From: an uncultured Lachnospiraceae bacterium
Lineage (GTDB): Bacteria; Bacillota; Clostridia; Lachnospirales; Lachnospiraceae
Length of the DNA stretch: 64,000 nucleotides
Direction: 5' to 3'
Assembly: GCA_900546325.1 (NCBI GenBank)
Contig: URCR01000008.1
Coordinates: 1-64,000, forward strand
Under the pieces are notes generated by a model. It was not told where the DNA came from. It did no database searches and saw only the letters and a list, made by a program, of their open reading frames with translations. Of the stretch, positions 26,552 through 36,591 are shown piece by piece. The first letter of the stretch is position 1. Each line of letters begins with the position of its first letter. The translations under genes were made by a program, and so were the position numbers.

Positions 26552-27517
26552 TTATTCCAATTTTAAAAATATTTCCCCGCCATCTTTCAGCTGCGCGCCT
26601 TCATAGAAATATTGAAGGATTTCTTCATATCCTTTTCCTTCTTTTGCCATCTGATTCGCAGTATACTGACTCATGCCGACTCCGTGGCCGATCCCGCCGG
26701 AAGTAATCTGCAGCTTCCCTTTCTGCTCCTGAAAAGAAAAATGGCTGGAAGGCAATTCCAATGCTTCCCGAAATTCTTCCCCGGTGCAGGTTGCCTGCCC
26801 AATCCGCACAGTTGTCACATATCCTGCCGCATCCGTCCCTTGTATTTCAAAATCTTCAAATGTTGTTTTTTTGTCTTCCCTGACTGCTTCTGGATTTTCG
26901 ACTGCGGTCAGAAATTTCCGGCATTTCTGTTTTACCTTGTCATACGACAGCACACACTCCTGAAGCTGCTCTTTTGCTTCCACATCTTTTGGACAATCTC
27001 TTGCCGGAAGATATGGATAGGACTCGCTTCCGAATGCTTCCTGCCCGGTTCTTGTCTTTCCCGCACTCAGCTTGTGATATGGCAGCGTCACATATTGATC
27101 CTGATACTGCAAGATCATTTTGTCCGTCTCCTGCACTGCTTTTTTCAAATTTTCTTTGCAGGCTTCTGCATCCTCACCCCACTCCTGCTCCAGCTCTTCC
27201 ATGCTGTAAAAATCATCGGTGAAAATCGTTTTTTTATCGTGATCTAATTTTTCATAAAAGCCGGACCGAAGAATTACCGCCTGTGCCTTCAGCGCTTCCG
27301 GCTCCGAATCGGCTGTCATCTCTTTTGCAAGAACACCTGCAAGATACTCTTCCCATACAATCTCCTCGATTCTCGTGCCCACCTGCACTTTCACGTAATC
27401 TTCCTTTATCCGGCTGCTTGTCTTGATGTGGGAACCATTCATAAAAAGTGTTACCACATACGGCAAAAGAAATATGATGACCAACATGGAAAATAATTCT
27501 CTGACTTTTCTTCGCAT
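26552..27517 (-). CDS. spoIID: Stage II sporulation protein D (SpoIID, lytic transglycosylase)
   Basis: A 321-residue protein with an N-terminal signal anchor and the SpoIID domain: EEYLAGVLAKEMTADSEPEALKAQAVILRS (the Glu is catalytic in B. subtilis SpoIID) and the C-terminal SGGIGHGVGMSQYTANQMAKEGKGYEEIL. It cleaves peptidoglycan glycan strands during engulfment. It forms an operon with the SpoIIQ-like gene (42 nt gap). Its presence is the main evidence that the organism can form spores. Confidence 0.9.
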   Translation of the reverse strand: MRRKVRELFSMLVIIFLLPYVVTLFMNGSHIKTSSRIKEDYVKVQVGTRIEEIVWEEYLAGVLAKEMTADSEPEALKAQAVILRSGFYEKLDHDKKTIFTDDFYSMEELEQEWGEDAEACKENLKKAVQETDKMILQYQDQYVTLPYHKLSAGKTRTGQEAFGSESYPYLPARDCPKDVEAKEQLQECVLSYDKVKQKCRKFLTAVENPEAVREDKKTTFEDFEIQGTDAAGYVTTVRIGQATCTGEEFREALELPSSHFSFQEQKGKLQITSGGIGHGVGMSQYTANQMAKEGKGYEEILQYFYEGAQLKDGGEIFLKLE

Positions 27518-27617
27518 CTCTTCGTCCCTCCTCTACAATGTATGGAGGGAGCAGAGAAACTATACCGCCATCTTTTATAAAAGACCAATCACTTGATTCT
27601 GCTTTTCCAGCCGCGCT

Positions 27618-30092
27618 TTACAGCTGCGGATCCGGATTTACCGTCACTTTTTTCAGTTTCCAGATATCTGCAACGTACTCTTCGATCGTTCTGTCGGAAG
27701 TGAACTTGCCGCAGGACGCGGTGTTTAACAGCGCCATCTTTGCCCAACGATCCTGATCGCGGTATGCGGCCTCAACGCGCTTCTGTGCATCCGCATAAGA
27801 GCGGAAATCCTTGAGGATAAAGTAAGTGTCCGCTCTGTCGCTGCTCTTTGTATTTAACAGTGAGTTGTACAGATCACGGTACAGTTCGTGGTCTCCGTTT
27901 GCATAAGTTCCGTCCACAAGCTGATCAACAACTCTCTTTAACTCCCAGTCGCTGTTGTAGACATCCATTGGATTGTAGCCGCCGTTGTTCTCGTAGTGAA
28001 TGACTTCATCTGAACTGAGTCCGAAGATAAATGCATTTTCCATTCCGACTTCGTCCACGATCTCTACATTGGCGCCGTCCATTGTTCCAAGCGTCGGAGC
28101 ACCGTTTAACATGAATTTCATATTTCCGGTTCCGGATGCCTCCTTGGAAGCTGTAGAAATCTGTTCGCTGACATCCGCAGCCGCGAAGATCAGCTCTGCG
28201 TTGGATACACGGTAGTCCTCAATGAAGACAACTTTGATCTTTCCGTTGATGCTTCTGTCATTGTTGATCACATCCGCCACAGAATTGATCAGCTTGATCG
28301 TCTGCTTTGCACGCTTATAGCCGGCCGCCGCCTTCGCCCCGAAAATAAATGTTCTCGGGTAGAATGTGATCTCCGGATGTTCTTTCATCTGGTTGTACAG
28401 ATACATTACATGGAGAATGTTCAACAGCTGCCGTTTGTACTCGTGAAGCCTTTTTACCTGAACATCGAAGATCGACTCCGGATCTACCTCGATTCCATTG
28501 TGCTCCCTGATATATTTCGCAAGCCGGACTTTGTTCTGATACTTGATCTCCATAAATTCTTTTCTTGCTTTCGGATCGTCTGCCAGCGGTTTTAATTTTG
28601 CCATCTCTGAGAGATCTGTGATCCACTTGTCGCCGATATGCTCTGTCACCCAGTCTGCAAGCAGCGGGTTTCCGTGCAGCAAGAATCGTCTCTGTGTGAT
28701 TCCGTTTGTTTTGTTGTTAAATTTCTCAGGCATCATCTCATAGAAATCTTTCAGCTCTTCGTGCTTTAAAATCTCTGTGTGAAGTTTTGCAACACCATTG
28801 ACGGAGAACCCTGCAACGATCGCAAGGTGCGCCATCTTCACCTGACCGTCATAGAGAATCGCCATCTTCTTCACTTTCTCTTCATTGCCCGGATACATCT
28901 GGCGCACTTTCTCTACGAAGCGGCGGTTGATCTCCTCCACGATCTGGTATACACGCGGAAGCAGTCTGGAGAAGAGATCGATCGGCCATTTCTCAAGTGC
29001 TTCCGACATGATCGTATGATTTGTATATGCACAACATTTCGTCGTGACATCCCACGCGTCATCCCAGCTTAATCCTTCCTGATCCATCAGAAGACGCATC
29101 AATTCTGCAACTGCCACTGTCGGATGCGTGTCATTCATCTGGAAGATCACTTTCTCATGCAGACGGCGGATATCGTCGTTGGAGCGTTTGTATTTCTCAA
29201 TTGCCTCCTGAAGACTTGCAGAGATGAAGAAATACTGCTGTTTTAAGCGGAGCTCTTTCCCCGCATAATGATTGTCATTCGGATAGAGTACCTCCACGAT
29301 CATCTTCGCCAGATTCTCCTGCTCTACCGCTTTGTGGTATTCCCCGCGGTCAAAAGAATCTAACCGGAAGGAAGTGATGGCTTTCGCATCCCAGATCCGC
29401 AGCGTGTTCACAACATGATTTCCATATCCGACAATCGGCATGTCGTATGGGATCGCAAGAACGGACTCAAAATTCTCTTGGATAAATTCATCCCGCCCGG
29501 TCTCATAGTTGTGCTGCATGCGGATTGTCCCGCCAAAACGGACCTCTTTTGCATATTCATCTCTGCGGATCTCAAACGGATTCCCGTTCTTTAACCAGTT
29601 GTCCGGAGTCTCCACCTGATATCCGTTTTCTATTTTCTGTTTGAACATTCCATAATGGTAACGGATCCCGCATCCATATGCCGGATATCCAAGAGAAGTA
29701 AGAGAGTCCAAAAAGCAGGCCGCAAGACGTCCGAGACCACCGTTTCCAAGCGCCGGATCTGGTTCCTGATCTTCCACTGCATTCAGATCGATCCCCATTT
29801 CTTCCAGAGCCTCTTTCACATCCTGATAAGCAGTTAAATTGATCAGGTTATTTCCAAGTGCCCTCCCCATCAAAAATTCCATCGACAGATAATACACTGT
29901 CTTCGGTGATTCCTTTTCGTATACTTCCTGAGTCGCAAGCCAGTTGTCAATAATATATTCTTTTACTGCGTAAGACACCGCCTGAAAGGTCTGCTGCGGC
30001 GTTGCCTCATCTATCGTTCTTCTGTATAAAGTCTTCACATTGTTCTTGACTTCTTTCTTAAACGCTTCTTTATCAAATTTAAAATCCGACAC
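27618..30092 (-). CDS. glgP: Glycogen/starch/alpha-glucan phosphorylase
   Basis: An 824-residue GT35 phosphorylase of full length. It releases glucose-1-phosphate from alpha-1,4-glucans. The pyridoxal phosphate site is in EASGTGNMKFMLNGAP (the Lys is the Schiff base), and the N-terminal DPALGNGGLGRLAACFLDS and ESVLAIPYDMPIVGYG segments are classic. It is monocistronic. A GC-rich inverted repeat (ATCCCCGCA/TGCGGGGAT, 30117-30146) lies in its 5' region but has no U-run on this strand. Confidence 0.96.
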   Translation of the reverse strand: MSDFKFDKEAFKKEVKNNVKTLYRRTIDEATPQQTFQAVSYAVKEYIIDNWLATQEVYEKESPKTVYYLSMEFLMGRALGNNLINLTAYQDVKEALEEMGIDLNAVEDQEPDPALGNGGLGRLAACFLDSLTSLGYPAYGCGIRYHYGMFKQKIENGYQVETPDNWLKNGNPFEIRRDEYAKEVRFGGTIRMQHNYETGRDEFIQENFESVLAIPYDMPIVGYGNHVVNTLRIWDAKAITSFRLDSFDRGEYHKAVEQENLAKMIVEVLYPNDNHYAGKELRLKQQYFFISASLQEAIEKYKRSNDDIRRLHEKVIFQMNDTHPTVAVAELMRLLMDQEGLSWDDAWDVTTKCCAYTNHTIMSEALEKWPIDLFSRLLPRVYQIVEEINRRFVEKVRQMYPGNEEKVKKMAILYDGQVKMAHLAIVAGFSVNGVAKLHTEILKHEELKDFYEMMPEKFNNKTNGITQRRFLLHGNPLLADWVTEHIGDKWITDLSEMAKLKPLADDPKARKEFMEIKYQNKVRLAKYIREHNGIEVDPESIFDVQVKRLHEYKRQLLNILHVMYLYNQMKEHPEITFYPRTFIFGAKAAAGYKRAKQTIKLINSVADVINNDRSINGKIKVVFIEDYRVSNAELIFAAADVSEQISTASKEASGTGNMKFMLNGAPTLGTMDGANVEIVDEVGMENAFIFGLSSDEVIHYENNGGYNPMDVYNSDWELKRVVDQLVDGTYANGDHELYRDLYNSLLNTKSSDRADTYFILKDFRSYADAQKRVEAAYRDQDRWAKMALLNTASCGKFTSDRTIEEYVADIWKLKKVTVNPDPQL

Positions 30093-30192
30093 TTTCTCTC
30101 TCCTCTCTTTTTTTTATCCCCGCACCTCTTCTGACATGCGGGGATAATGAACGTGTACCGTATCTTTCGTATCTTGCGGAATTTCTCCCGGA

Positions 30193-33100
30193 TTAACGCT
30201 GTACACCCATATTTACTTTTTCACCATTGATGTTCCACTCTTTGACATATCCTGCCGGAATCTCCTGCTTCATCTCTGTCGCAAGCACTTCGTCCATGAT
30301 CTCTGTCTGATATTTTGCGAATACTTCGTTGGCCTTCTCGGTACCTTCGTAGTATACCGTAATCTTGTCTGTCACCTCAAAATCCGCTTCTTTTCTCATT
30401 GTCTGGATCTTGCTGATGATCTCTCTTACAAATCCTTCTTCCAGAAGTTCTTCTGTCAGATTTGTGTCCAGCACGACTGTCACACCATTGTCACTCTCAG
30501 AAACATATCCTTCCATCTGTGCCATATCGATCAGCAGGTCTTCTTTAAATAATGTGACTTCCTGTCCGTTCACATCCAGCTTCAGAGATCCTGTCTCATT
30601 GAGTTCATCCATCGCCTGATTTCCATCCAGATTCTCAAGTGCAGCCTTGATTCCACCTAACAGTTTACCGTATTTTGGTCCCACTGTCTTCAACTGTGGT
30701 TTAAATGTATATGAAGTAAATGCGCGGACATCGTCTGTAAATTCCATTTCTTTTACATTTAACTCTTCTTCCACGATCTCCTGGTAAAATTCCGGTAAAG
30801 TTACAGAAGATTTCACAAACATTTTTCCGATCGGCTGACGGTTCTTGATGTTTGCCGTATTTCTGCACGCACGTCCCATCACAACCAGTTTCAGCACTTC
30901 ATCCATATTCTCTTCTAACTCGCTGTCGATCAATGCTTCATCTGCAACCGGGAAGTCACATAAGTGGATACTTTCCGGAGCTTCTTTATCGATGCTTCTG
31001 ACAAGGTTCTGATAGATGTCTTCTGTCATAAACGGAATCATTGGCGCAGCTACCTTTGCCACAGTCACAAGTGCTGTGTAAAGTGTCATATACGCGTTGA
31101 TCTTATCCTGCGGCATTCCTTTTGCCCAGAAACGCTCACGGCTTCTTCTGACATACCAGTTACTCATATCATCTACAAATTCCTGAAGCGCTCTTGCACT
31201 CTCCGGAATCCGGTAATTTTCCAGGTTATTATCTACCGTCTTGATCAGCGTATTCAGTTTAGACAACAGCCATTTATCCATAACCGGAAGTTTCTCGTAC
31301 TCTAACTGATATTTTGTCGCGTCAAACTGATCGATCTCTGCATACAATACGAAGAATGCGTAAGTATTCCAGAGTGTTCCCATAAATTTGCGCTGTCCTT
31401 CCGTCACGATCTTGCCGTGGAAACGATTTGGAAGCCACGGTGCACTGTTGATGTAGAAATACCAGCGGATCGCATCTGCTCCATACTGTTCCAGTGCATC
31501 GAACGGATCGACTGCATTTCCTTTGGACTTACTCATCTTCTGTCCCTTTTCATCCTGTACATGGCCGAGAACAATGACATTCTTATATGGAGCCTTGTTA
31601 AATACAAGTGTAGAGATCGCAAGTAAGGAATAGAACCATCCTCTTGTCTGGTCTACCGCCTCGGAAATAAAGTCTGCCGGGAACTGCTGTTCAAATAAGT
31701 CTTTATTTTCAAACGGATAATGGTGCTGTGCAAACGGCATTGCCCCGCTGTCAAACCAGCAGTCGATGACTTCCGGCACACGGTGCATTTCCTTTCCACA
31801 ATGCGGACACTTGATCGTCACCGCGTCGATGAATGGACGATGCAGTTCGATGTCATCCGGACAGTTGTCTGACATGGATTTCAGCTCTTCGATACTTCCG
31901 ATCGCATGCATATGTCCGCATTCACACTCCCATACGTTGAGTGGTGTTCCCCAGTAACGGTTACGGCTGATTCCCCAGTCCTGCACATTCTCAAGCCAGT
32001 CTCCGAAACGTCCTTTTCCGATGCTTTCCGGAATCCAGTTGATCGTATTGTTATTTCTGATCAGATCCTCTTTGACTTCTGTCATCTTGATGAACCATGA
32101 CTCACGCGCATAGTAGATCAGTGGTGTATCACATCTCCAGCAGTGCGGATAGCTGTGCTCAAAGTTCGGTGCAGCAAACAGAAGTCCTCTCTTCTCCAGA
32201 TCTTCCAGTACCATCGGATCTACTTTCTTACAGAAAGTCCCTGCCCAAGGTGTCTCCTCTGTCATCTCACCCTTCTCATCTACTAACTGAAGGAATGGAA
32301 GATCATATCTGCGTCCTACCTGGGCATCGTCCTCACCAAATGCAGGTGCAATGTGAACAACACCGGTACCATCTGTAAGTGTAACATAGTCGGCGCATGT
32401 CACATAGTATGCCCGCTTATTCAACTCTACAAACGGGAATAACGGTTCGTATTCTTTGTTTTCCAGATCTTTTCCAACATAAGTTTCTACAACTTCCACA
32501 TCACCTTCGAGCACCGTATCCACAAGTGCCTGTGCCATATAGTATGTGTATCCGTCATTTTTTACTTTCACATAGGCTTCCTTCGGATTGACACAGAGTG
32601 CAACGTTAGAAGGAAGTGTCCATGGAGTTGTTGTCCATGCGAGGAAGTAAGCATCCTCTCCTTTTACTTTGAATCTTACGATCGCAGAGCGTTCCTTGAC
32701 GTCCTTGTAGCCCTGTGCAACTTCGTGGCTGGAAAGCGGTGTTCCGCAACGAGGGCAGTAAGGTACGATCTTATATCCTTTGTATAACAGCCCTTTGTCC
32801 CAGATCTGTTTTAATGCCCACCACTCAGACTCGATAAAGTTGTTGTCATAAGTGACATATGGGTTATCCATATCTGCCCAGAATCCAACTGTCGCAGAGA
32901 AATCTTCCCACATTCCTTTGTACTTCCATACACTCTCTTTACAGTGTTTGATAAACGGTTCCAGACCATATTCCTCGATCTGCTCTTTTCCATCCAGTCC
33001 AAGCAGCTTTTCTACTTCCAGTTCCACCGGAAGTCCATGAGTATCCCATCCTGCTTTTCTTGGTACCATATATCCTTTCATGGTACGGTATCTTGGAATC

Positions 33101-33300
33101 ATATCCTTGATGACACGAGTCAGCACATGTCCGATGTGCGGTTTTCCGTTTGCAGTCGGAGGGCCATCATAAAATGTATATGTCTCCCCTTCTTTGCGGT
33201 TTTCCATACTTTTTCGGAAGATATCATTCTCTTCCCAGAATTTTTCTGTTTTCTTCTCACGGTCAACAAATTTTAAGTCCGTAGATACTTTCTGATACAT
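30193..33300 (-). CDS. ileS: Isoleucyl-tRNA synthetase
   Basis: A 1035-residue class I synthetase with KPHIGH (HIGH motif, near residue 56), GWDTHGLPVE, the CP1 editing domain (LAWTTTPWTLPSN) and KMSKSKG. Length and the N-terminal FYDGPPTANGKPHIGH style resemble the type 2 (eukaryote-like) IleS class, which tends to be insensitive to mupirocin; that is family knowledge, not shown here. AAGGAGA precedes the ATG. Expression is controlled by the Ile T-box leader immediately upstream. Confidence 0.97.
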   Translation of the reverse strand: MYQKVSTDLKFVDREKKTEKFWEENDIFRKSMENRKEGETYTFYDGPPTANGKPHIGHVLTRVIKDMIPRYRTMKGYMVPRKAGWDTHGLPVELEVEKLLGLDGKEQIEEYGLEPFIKHCKESVWKYKGMWEDFSATVGFWADMDNPYVTYDNNFIESEWWALKQIWDKGLLYKGYKIVPYCPRCGTPLSSHEVAQGYKDVKERSAIVRFKVKGEDAYFLAWTTTPWTLPSNVALCVNPKEAYVKVKNDGYTYYMAQALVDTVLEGDVEVVETYVGKDLENKEYEPLFPFVELNKRAYYVTCADYVTLTDGTGVVHIAPAFGEDDAQVGRRYDLPFLQLVDEKGEMTEETPWAGTFCKKVDPMVLEDLEKRGLLFAAPNFEHSYPHCWRCDTPLIYYARESWFIKMTEVKEDLIRNNNTINWIPESIGKGRFGDWLENVQDWGISRNRYWGTPLNVWECECGHMHAIGSIEELKSMSDNCPDDIELHRPFIDAVTIKCPHCGKEMHRVPEVIDCWFDSGAMPFAQHHYPFENKDLFEQQFPADFISEAVDQTRGWFYSLLAISTLVFNKAPYKNVIVLGHVQDEKGQKMSKSKGNAVDPFDALEQYGADAIRWYFYINSAPWLPNRFHGKIVTEGQRKFMGTLWNTYAFFVLYAEIDQFDATKYQLEYEKLPVMDKWLLSKLNTLIKTVDNNLENYRIPESARALQEFVDDMSNWYVRRSRERFWAKGMPQDKINAYMTLYTALVTVAKVAAPMIPFMTEDIYQNLVRSIDKEAPESIHLCDFPVADEALIDSELEENMDEVLKLVVMGRACRNTANIKNRQPIGKMFVKSSVTLPEFYQEIVEEELNVKEMEFTDDVRAFTSYTFKPQLKTVGPKYGKLLGGIKAALENLDGNQAMDELNETGSLKLDVNGQEVTLFKEDLLIDMAQMEGYVSESDNGVTVVLDTNLTEELLEEGFVREIISKIQTMRKEADFEVTDKITVYYEGTEKANEVFAKYQTEIMDEVLATEMKQEIPAGYVKEWNINGEKVNMGVQR

Positions 33301-33396
33301 ACTGATTCTCCTTTACTTTCTATATTTCACAAATGCGGTCCTGCCGGCCCGGTTGCAAAGTAATCTCTAAAAATGCAACATAGGATTTTCCTATGT

Positions 33397-33430
33397 AAAA
33401 AAAGCTCCCGCCCTGTAAAAGGACGGAAGC
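33397..33430 (-). terminator. Regulated terminator of the ileS T-box
   Basis: GCTTCCGTCC pairs with GGGCGGGAGC (two G-U pairs, loop TTTTACA) and is followed by a run of T on the minus strand. It competes with the antiterminator formed by the T-box. Confidence 0.88.
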
Positions 33431-33652
33431 ATTATCTTTCGTTTTACCACCTGTTACAACATACCAGCATATGCGCTCCCGATAACGGCGGAATCCCGTC
33501 AGTGCTTACTTATTTTTCCAAAAAAATGTTCAGCCCCTGCAACTCAGAAGCGATATTCAAATATACTTTACTCATACCAGGCTTCCACCATCCCCGGCTC
33601 GCTTTGATTTTCCAGTATATCCTACTGTCTTCGTCAACGTCTTTGTCTATAC
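33397..33652 (-). ncRNA. T-box riboswitch (isoleucine) controlling ileS
   Basis: The leader begins GACGTTGACGAAGACAGTAG; the Stem I distal region follows (GGTGGAAGCCTGG). The specifier loop GAATATCGCTTCTGAG contains ATC at 33554-33552, an Ile codon. The T-box AACAGGTGGTAAAACG is at 33455-33440, with a TGGT bulge matching the ACCA end expected of tRNA-Ile. It ends in the terminator below. Uncharged tRNA-Ile should stabilise the antiterminator and switch ileS on. Confidence 0.92.
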
Positions 33653-33659
33653 AAATTCC

Positions 33660-33688
33660 ATTATAGGAACATTTTCTGCCGCCGTCAA
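33660..33688 (-). promoter_or_regulatory. Promoter of the T-box/ileS transcript
   Basis: On the minus strand TTGACG (33688-33683), 17-nt spacer, TATAAT (33665-33660). It places the transcript start near 33652, just before the T-box Stem I. Between 33689 and 33872 I see only possible promoter sequence for the divergent nuclease gene. Confidence 0.85.
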
Positions 33689-33872
33689 GGGTTGTTTGCG
33701 ATGTTTTTCCCAACTTTTCTTTACCATTTTTTCATATTCTGTTTATAGATTCTCTGACGTTTTCATGGTAGAATCATAATAACTTAAAAACTTGCGGAAG
33801 TTAACTCCCCACAATCACATTCTTTGTTGCAACAATCAGAATTCCAAAAGAATATTTGAAAGGTGGCTCACA

Positions 33873-34844
33873 ATGCAAGCAGAAAATATACTCGCTAAAA
33901 ATATTTCAGCAGCAGGCAGGAAGTCCTCTTACGATGCTGCCTGCAAGCGCCTTCTTGCCAATAAGATTATTCTGGCATGGATCATGAAAAGTTGTCTGGT
34001 TGAATATAAAGACTGTGATGTAAAGGAAATTGCAGAATGTTACATTGAAGGAGAACCTCAGATTTCCAGCATAACTGTCAATCCAGATGAATCTTCCGAT
34101 ACAGAACAGATTACCGGAATGGCAACGGAAGACGCTACGATTACGGAAGGAACAATTACTTATGATATCCGTTTCTTTGCCACAATCCTGTCTTCCACAC
34201 ATCAGATTCGTCTTTTTATCAACCTGGAAGCTCAAAATGATTTCTATCCGGGATATCCTATTATCAAAAGAGGATTATATTATTGCAGCCGGATGATTTC
34301 CTCCCAATATGGTACAGAATTCTCATCTTCCCAATATGATCAGATCAAAAAAGTTTACTCCATCTGGATCTGTATGAATCCTCCGGAAAACCGGAGAAAT
34401 ACGATCACCCGCTACTCCATCCATGAGGAAAATATAGTCGGCAATGTGCACGAAATTCCCCAAAACTATGATCTTCTCTCTGCAATCATAATCTGCCTGA
34501 GTGATTCTGAGCAGGAGGCTGACGGCGGCGTGTTAAAATTATTAGAAGTACTGCTCTCCCCTACCCGGGAGGCAGCAGAAAAAAAGCAAATTTTGCAAGA
34601 TGATTTTCATATTGAAATGACCAGGAAATTAGAAAAGGAGGTTTCCATCATGTGTAATTTGAGCAAAGGAATTGAAGAAATTGGTATCAGGGAAGGTAAA
34701 AGAGAAGGTAAGAAAGAAGGAATTCTGTTTTCTATTCAATCTCTCATGGAAACTATGAATTTTACAATGGAAGAAGCAATGAATGCCCTGAAAATTCCAA
34801 AAACAGAGCAGGAACAATATACAAAGAAATTGAAACAGAAATAG
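33873..34844 (+). CDS. Rpn/PD-(D/E)XK nuclease-family protein
   Basis: About 323 residues, like the PD-(D/E)XK nuclease family transposase / Rpn proteins common in Lachnospiraceae. The N-terminus has YDAACKRLLANKIILAWIMK; the nuclease core shows an Asp in YDIRFFATI and the E-x-Q variant in LFINLEAQNDF. The C-terminus has the typical EGKREGKKEG repeat that forms a charged helix. AAAGGTGG before the ATG at 33873 rules out the upstream ATG at 33792. Rpn proteins nick DNA and stimulate recombination; whether this copy is active is unknown. Confidence 0.8.
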   Translation: MQAENILAKNISAAGRKSSYDAACKRLLANKIILAWIMKSCLVEYKDCDVKEIAECYIEGEPQISSITVNPDESSDTEQITGMATEDATITEGTITYDIRFFATILSSTHQIRLFINLEAQNDFYPGYPIIKRGLYYCSRMISSQYGTEFSSSQYDQIKKVYSIWICMNPPENRRNTITRYSIHEENIVGNVHEIPQNYDLLSAIIICLSDSEQEADGGVLKLLEVLLSPTREAAEKKQILQDDFHIEMTRKLEKEVSIMCNLSKGIEEIGIREGKREGKKEGILFSIQSLMETMNFTMEEAMNALKIPKTEQEQYTKKLKQK

Positions 34845-34943
34845 GTCTCTATAAAAATTTTTCATCCGCTATTTCCCACTTTCCCTCTCTATGTTATGAT
34901 ACATTGGAAACAAACAATATTTTACTTTATGAGGGGTAACATT

Positions 34944-36320
34944 ATGAACAATCAGAAAAAGTCCGCACCTGCGGCAACAAACGCAATTACGGAAGGAATT
35001 ATCTGGAGGCAGCTTTTGATTTTCTTTTTTCCTATTGTTCTCGGTACATTCTTCCAACAGCTTTATAACACTGCCGACGCAATGATCGTCGGACGTTTCG
35101 TGGGAAAAGAGGCGCTTGCCGCTGTCGGCGGTTCTTCCAATCAGATCATCAACCTGATCATCGGATTCTTTGTCGGTGTGTCTTCGGGAGCAACTGTGAT
35201 CATCGCCCAGCATTACGGTTCCAAAAATGAAACCGCACTGTCCCATGCACTGCACACGGCAATTGCTTTCTCAACAGTATCCAGTATCATCCTCATGGGA
35301 GCCGGCTATTTCCTGGCACCGGCACTCCTGCGCATGATGAACACTCCGGAAAGCATGATGGCAGATTCCGTCACATACCTTCGGATTTTCTTCCTCGGGA
35401 TCTTATTTACTTTTATCTATAACATCGGTTCCAGTGTCCTTCGCTCTGTCGGAGATTCCAAACGGCCGCTGTACTATCTCATCGTCTGCTGCTTTTTGAA
35501 CATCGGGCTGGATCTTTTGTTTGTCCTTGTGTTCCATATGGGAATTGCCGGAGCTGCGATCGCAACGGTAATGTCCCAGGCAGTCAGCGCCATCCTCGTG
35601 CTGCTCGCCCTGATGCGGACATCCGATATTTACAAACTGCATCTGAAAAAAGTCCGCTTCTTCAAAGGATCCCTGTCCTCGATCCTTCGTATCGGGATTC
35701 CTGCCGGACTTCAGGCAGCCATGTACAGCCTGTCAAATATCATTATCCAGACTGCTTTAAATGCACTTGGAACTGACACCGTAGCAGCATGGACTTCTTT
35801 CGGAAAAATGGATGCCTTCTGCTGGATGGTCATCTCTGCCTTCGGAATTTCCGCAACAACTTTCGTCGGACAAAATTACGGGGCCGGAAAGTATGACCGC
35901 GTAAGAAAAAGTGTGCGTGTCTGCCTCGGAATGACACTTGCCTCCTCCATCGCGATGAGCGCATTTCTGATGACCGCCGGAAAATATCTGTTCCACCTGT
36001 TTACGAGTGATCCGGAAGTCATCCGCATCGGAATCCAGATTCTGAACTACATGGCACCGGCTTACGCACTGTTCGTATTTATCGAAATCTACTCCGGTGC
36101 ACTGCGCGGAATCGGCGATGTGATCATCCCGACGATCATGACATGCTGCGGTGTGTGCGTATTCCGTACACTGTGGGTATTCCTGCTTGTACCAAAATCA
36201 CCTACGATCGAGATGATCACGCTGAGCTATCCGATCTCATGGGGAATCACTGCAGTATTGTTTATCATCTACTATTACAAAAAACAGAAAAAACTGGGGA
36301 TAAAAAATTTCGACCAATAA
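34944..36320 (+). CDS. MATE family efflux transporter
   Basis: About 458 residues with twelve predicted helices. The MATE signature is clear: FFPIVLGTFFQQLYNTADAMIVGRFVG near the N-terminus and a matching second-half repeat (GIPAGLQAAMYSLSNIIIQTALN). It exports drugs or metabolites with Na+ or H+ antiport. GAGGGG precedes the ATG at 34944, preferred over 34896. It is monocistronic and followed by a strong terminator. Confidence 0.92.
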   Translation: MNNQKKSAPAATNAITEGIIWRQLLIFFFPIVLGTFFQQLYNTADAMIVGRFVGKEALAAVGGSSNQIINLIIGFFVGVSSGATVIIAQHYGSKNETALSHALHTAIAFSTVSSIILMGAGYFLAPALLRMMNTPESMMADSVTYLRIFFLGILFTFIYNIGSSVLRSVGDSKRPLYYLIVCCFLNIGLDLLFVLVFHMGIAGAAIATVMSQAVSAILVLLALMRTSDIYKLHLKKVRFFKGSLSSILRIGIPAGLQAAMYSLSNIIIQTALNALGTDTVAAWTSFGKMDAFCWMVISAFGISATTFVGQNYGAGKYDRVRKSVRVCLGMTLASSIAMSAFLMTAGKYLFHLFTSDPEVIRIGIQILNYMAPAYALFVFIEIYSGALRGIGDVIIPTIMTCCGVCVFRTLWVFLLVPKSPTIEMITLSYPISWGITAVLFIIYYYKKQKKLGIKNFDQ

Positions 36321-36392
36321 ATCATCACAGAAAAAAACTAAACCGAAATCTTTTTCGCACAAAGTGTTTGTCCTCAAATATGTTATCTAGAA

Positions 36393-36443
36393 ATGTTAAG
36401 GGAAATCGCGGATTATTTTACACAATTTTCCTTAACATTTTTG
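36393..36443 (+). terminator. Terminator after the MATE gene
   Basis: ATGTTAAGG (36393-36401) is mirrored by CCTTAACAT (36430-36438), followed by TTTTTG. It separates the MATE gene from the lectin operon. Confidence 0.75.
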
Positions 36444-36591
36444 TTTTCCAAATAAAATGAAACCTCTTGATTTCCATCTAAATTCCCATTAAAGTCACAA
36501 TTTATTTCGGGATTTTTCATATACTCTGTTATATACTTTTGCTACAAAAACATTCTGACACTCAAACAGCCTGACGAGAGGAGGATCTATT

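Noticed and set aside
30117..30146. GC-rich inverted repeat ATCCCCGCA/TGCGGGGAT between ileS and glgP
   Set aside because: Considered as the ileS terminator, but the T-run lies before the stem on the plus strand, so the minus-strand transcript has A's after it. It is not a canonical terminator, and its role is unclear.
33510..33713. A 67-codon minus-strand frame upstream of ileS
   Set aside because: It overlaps the promoter and T-box leader RNA, which fully explain the sequence.
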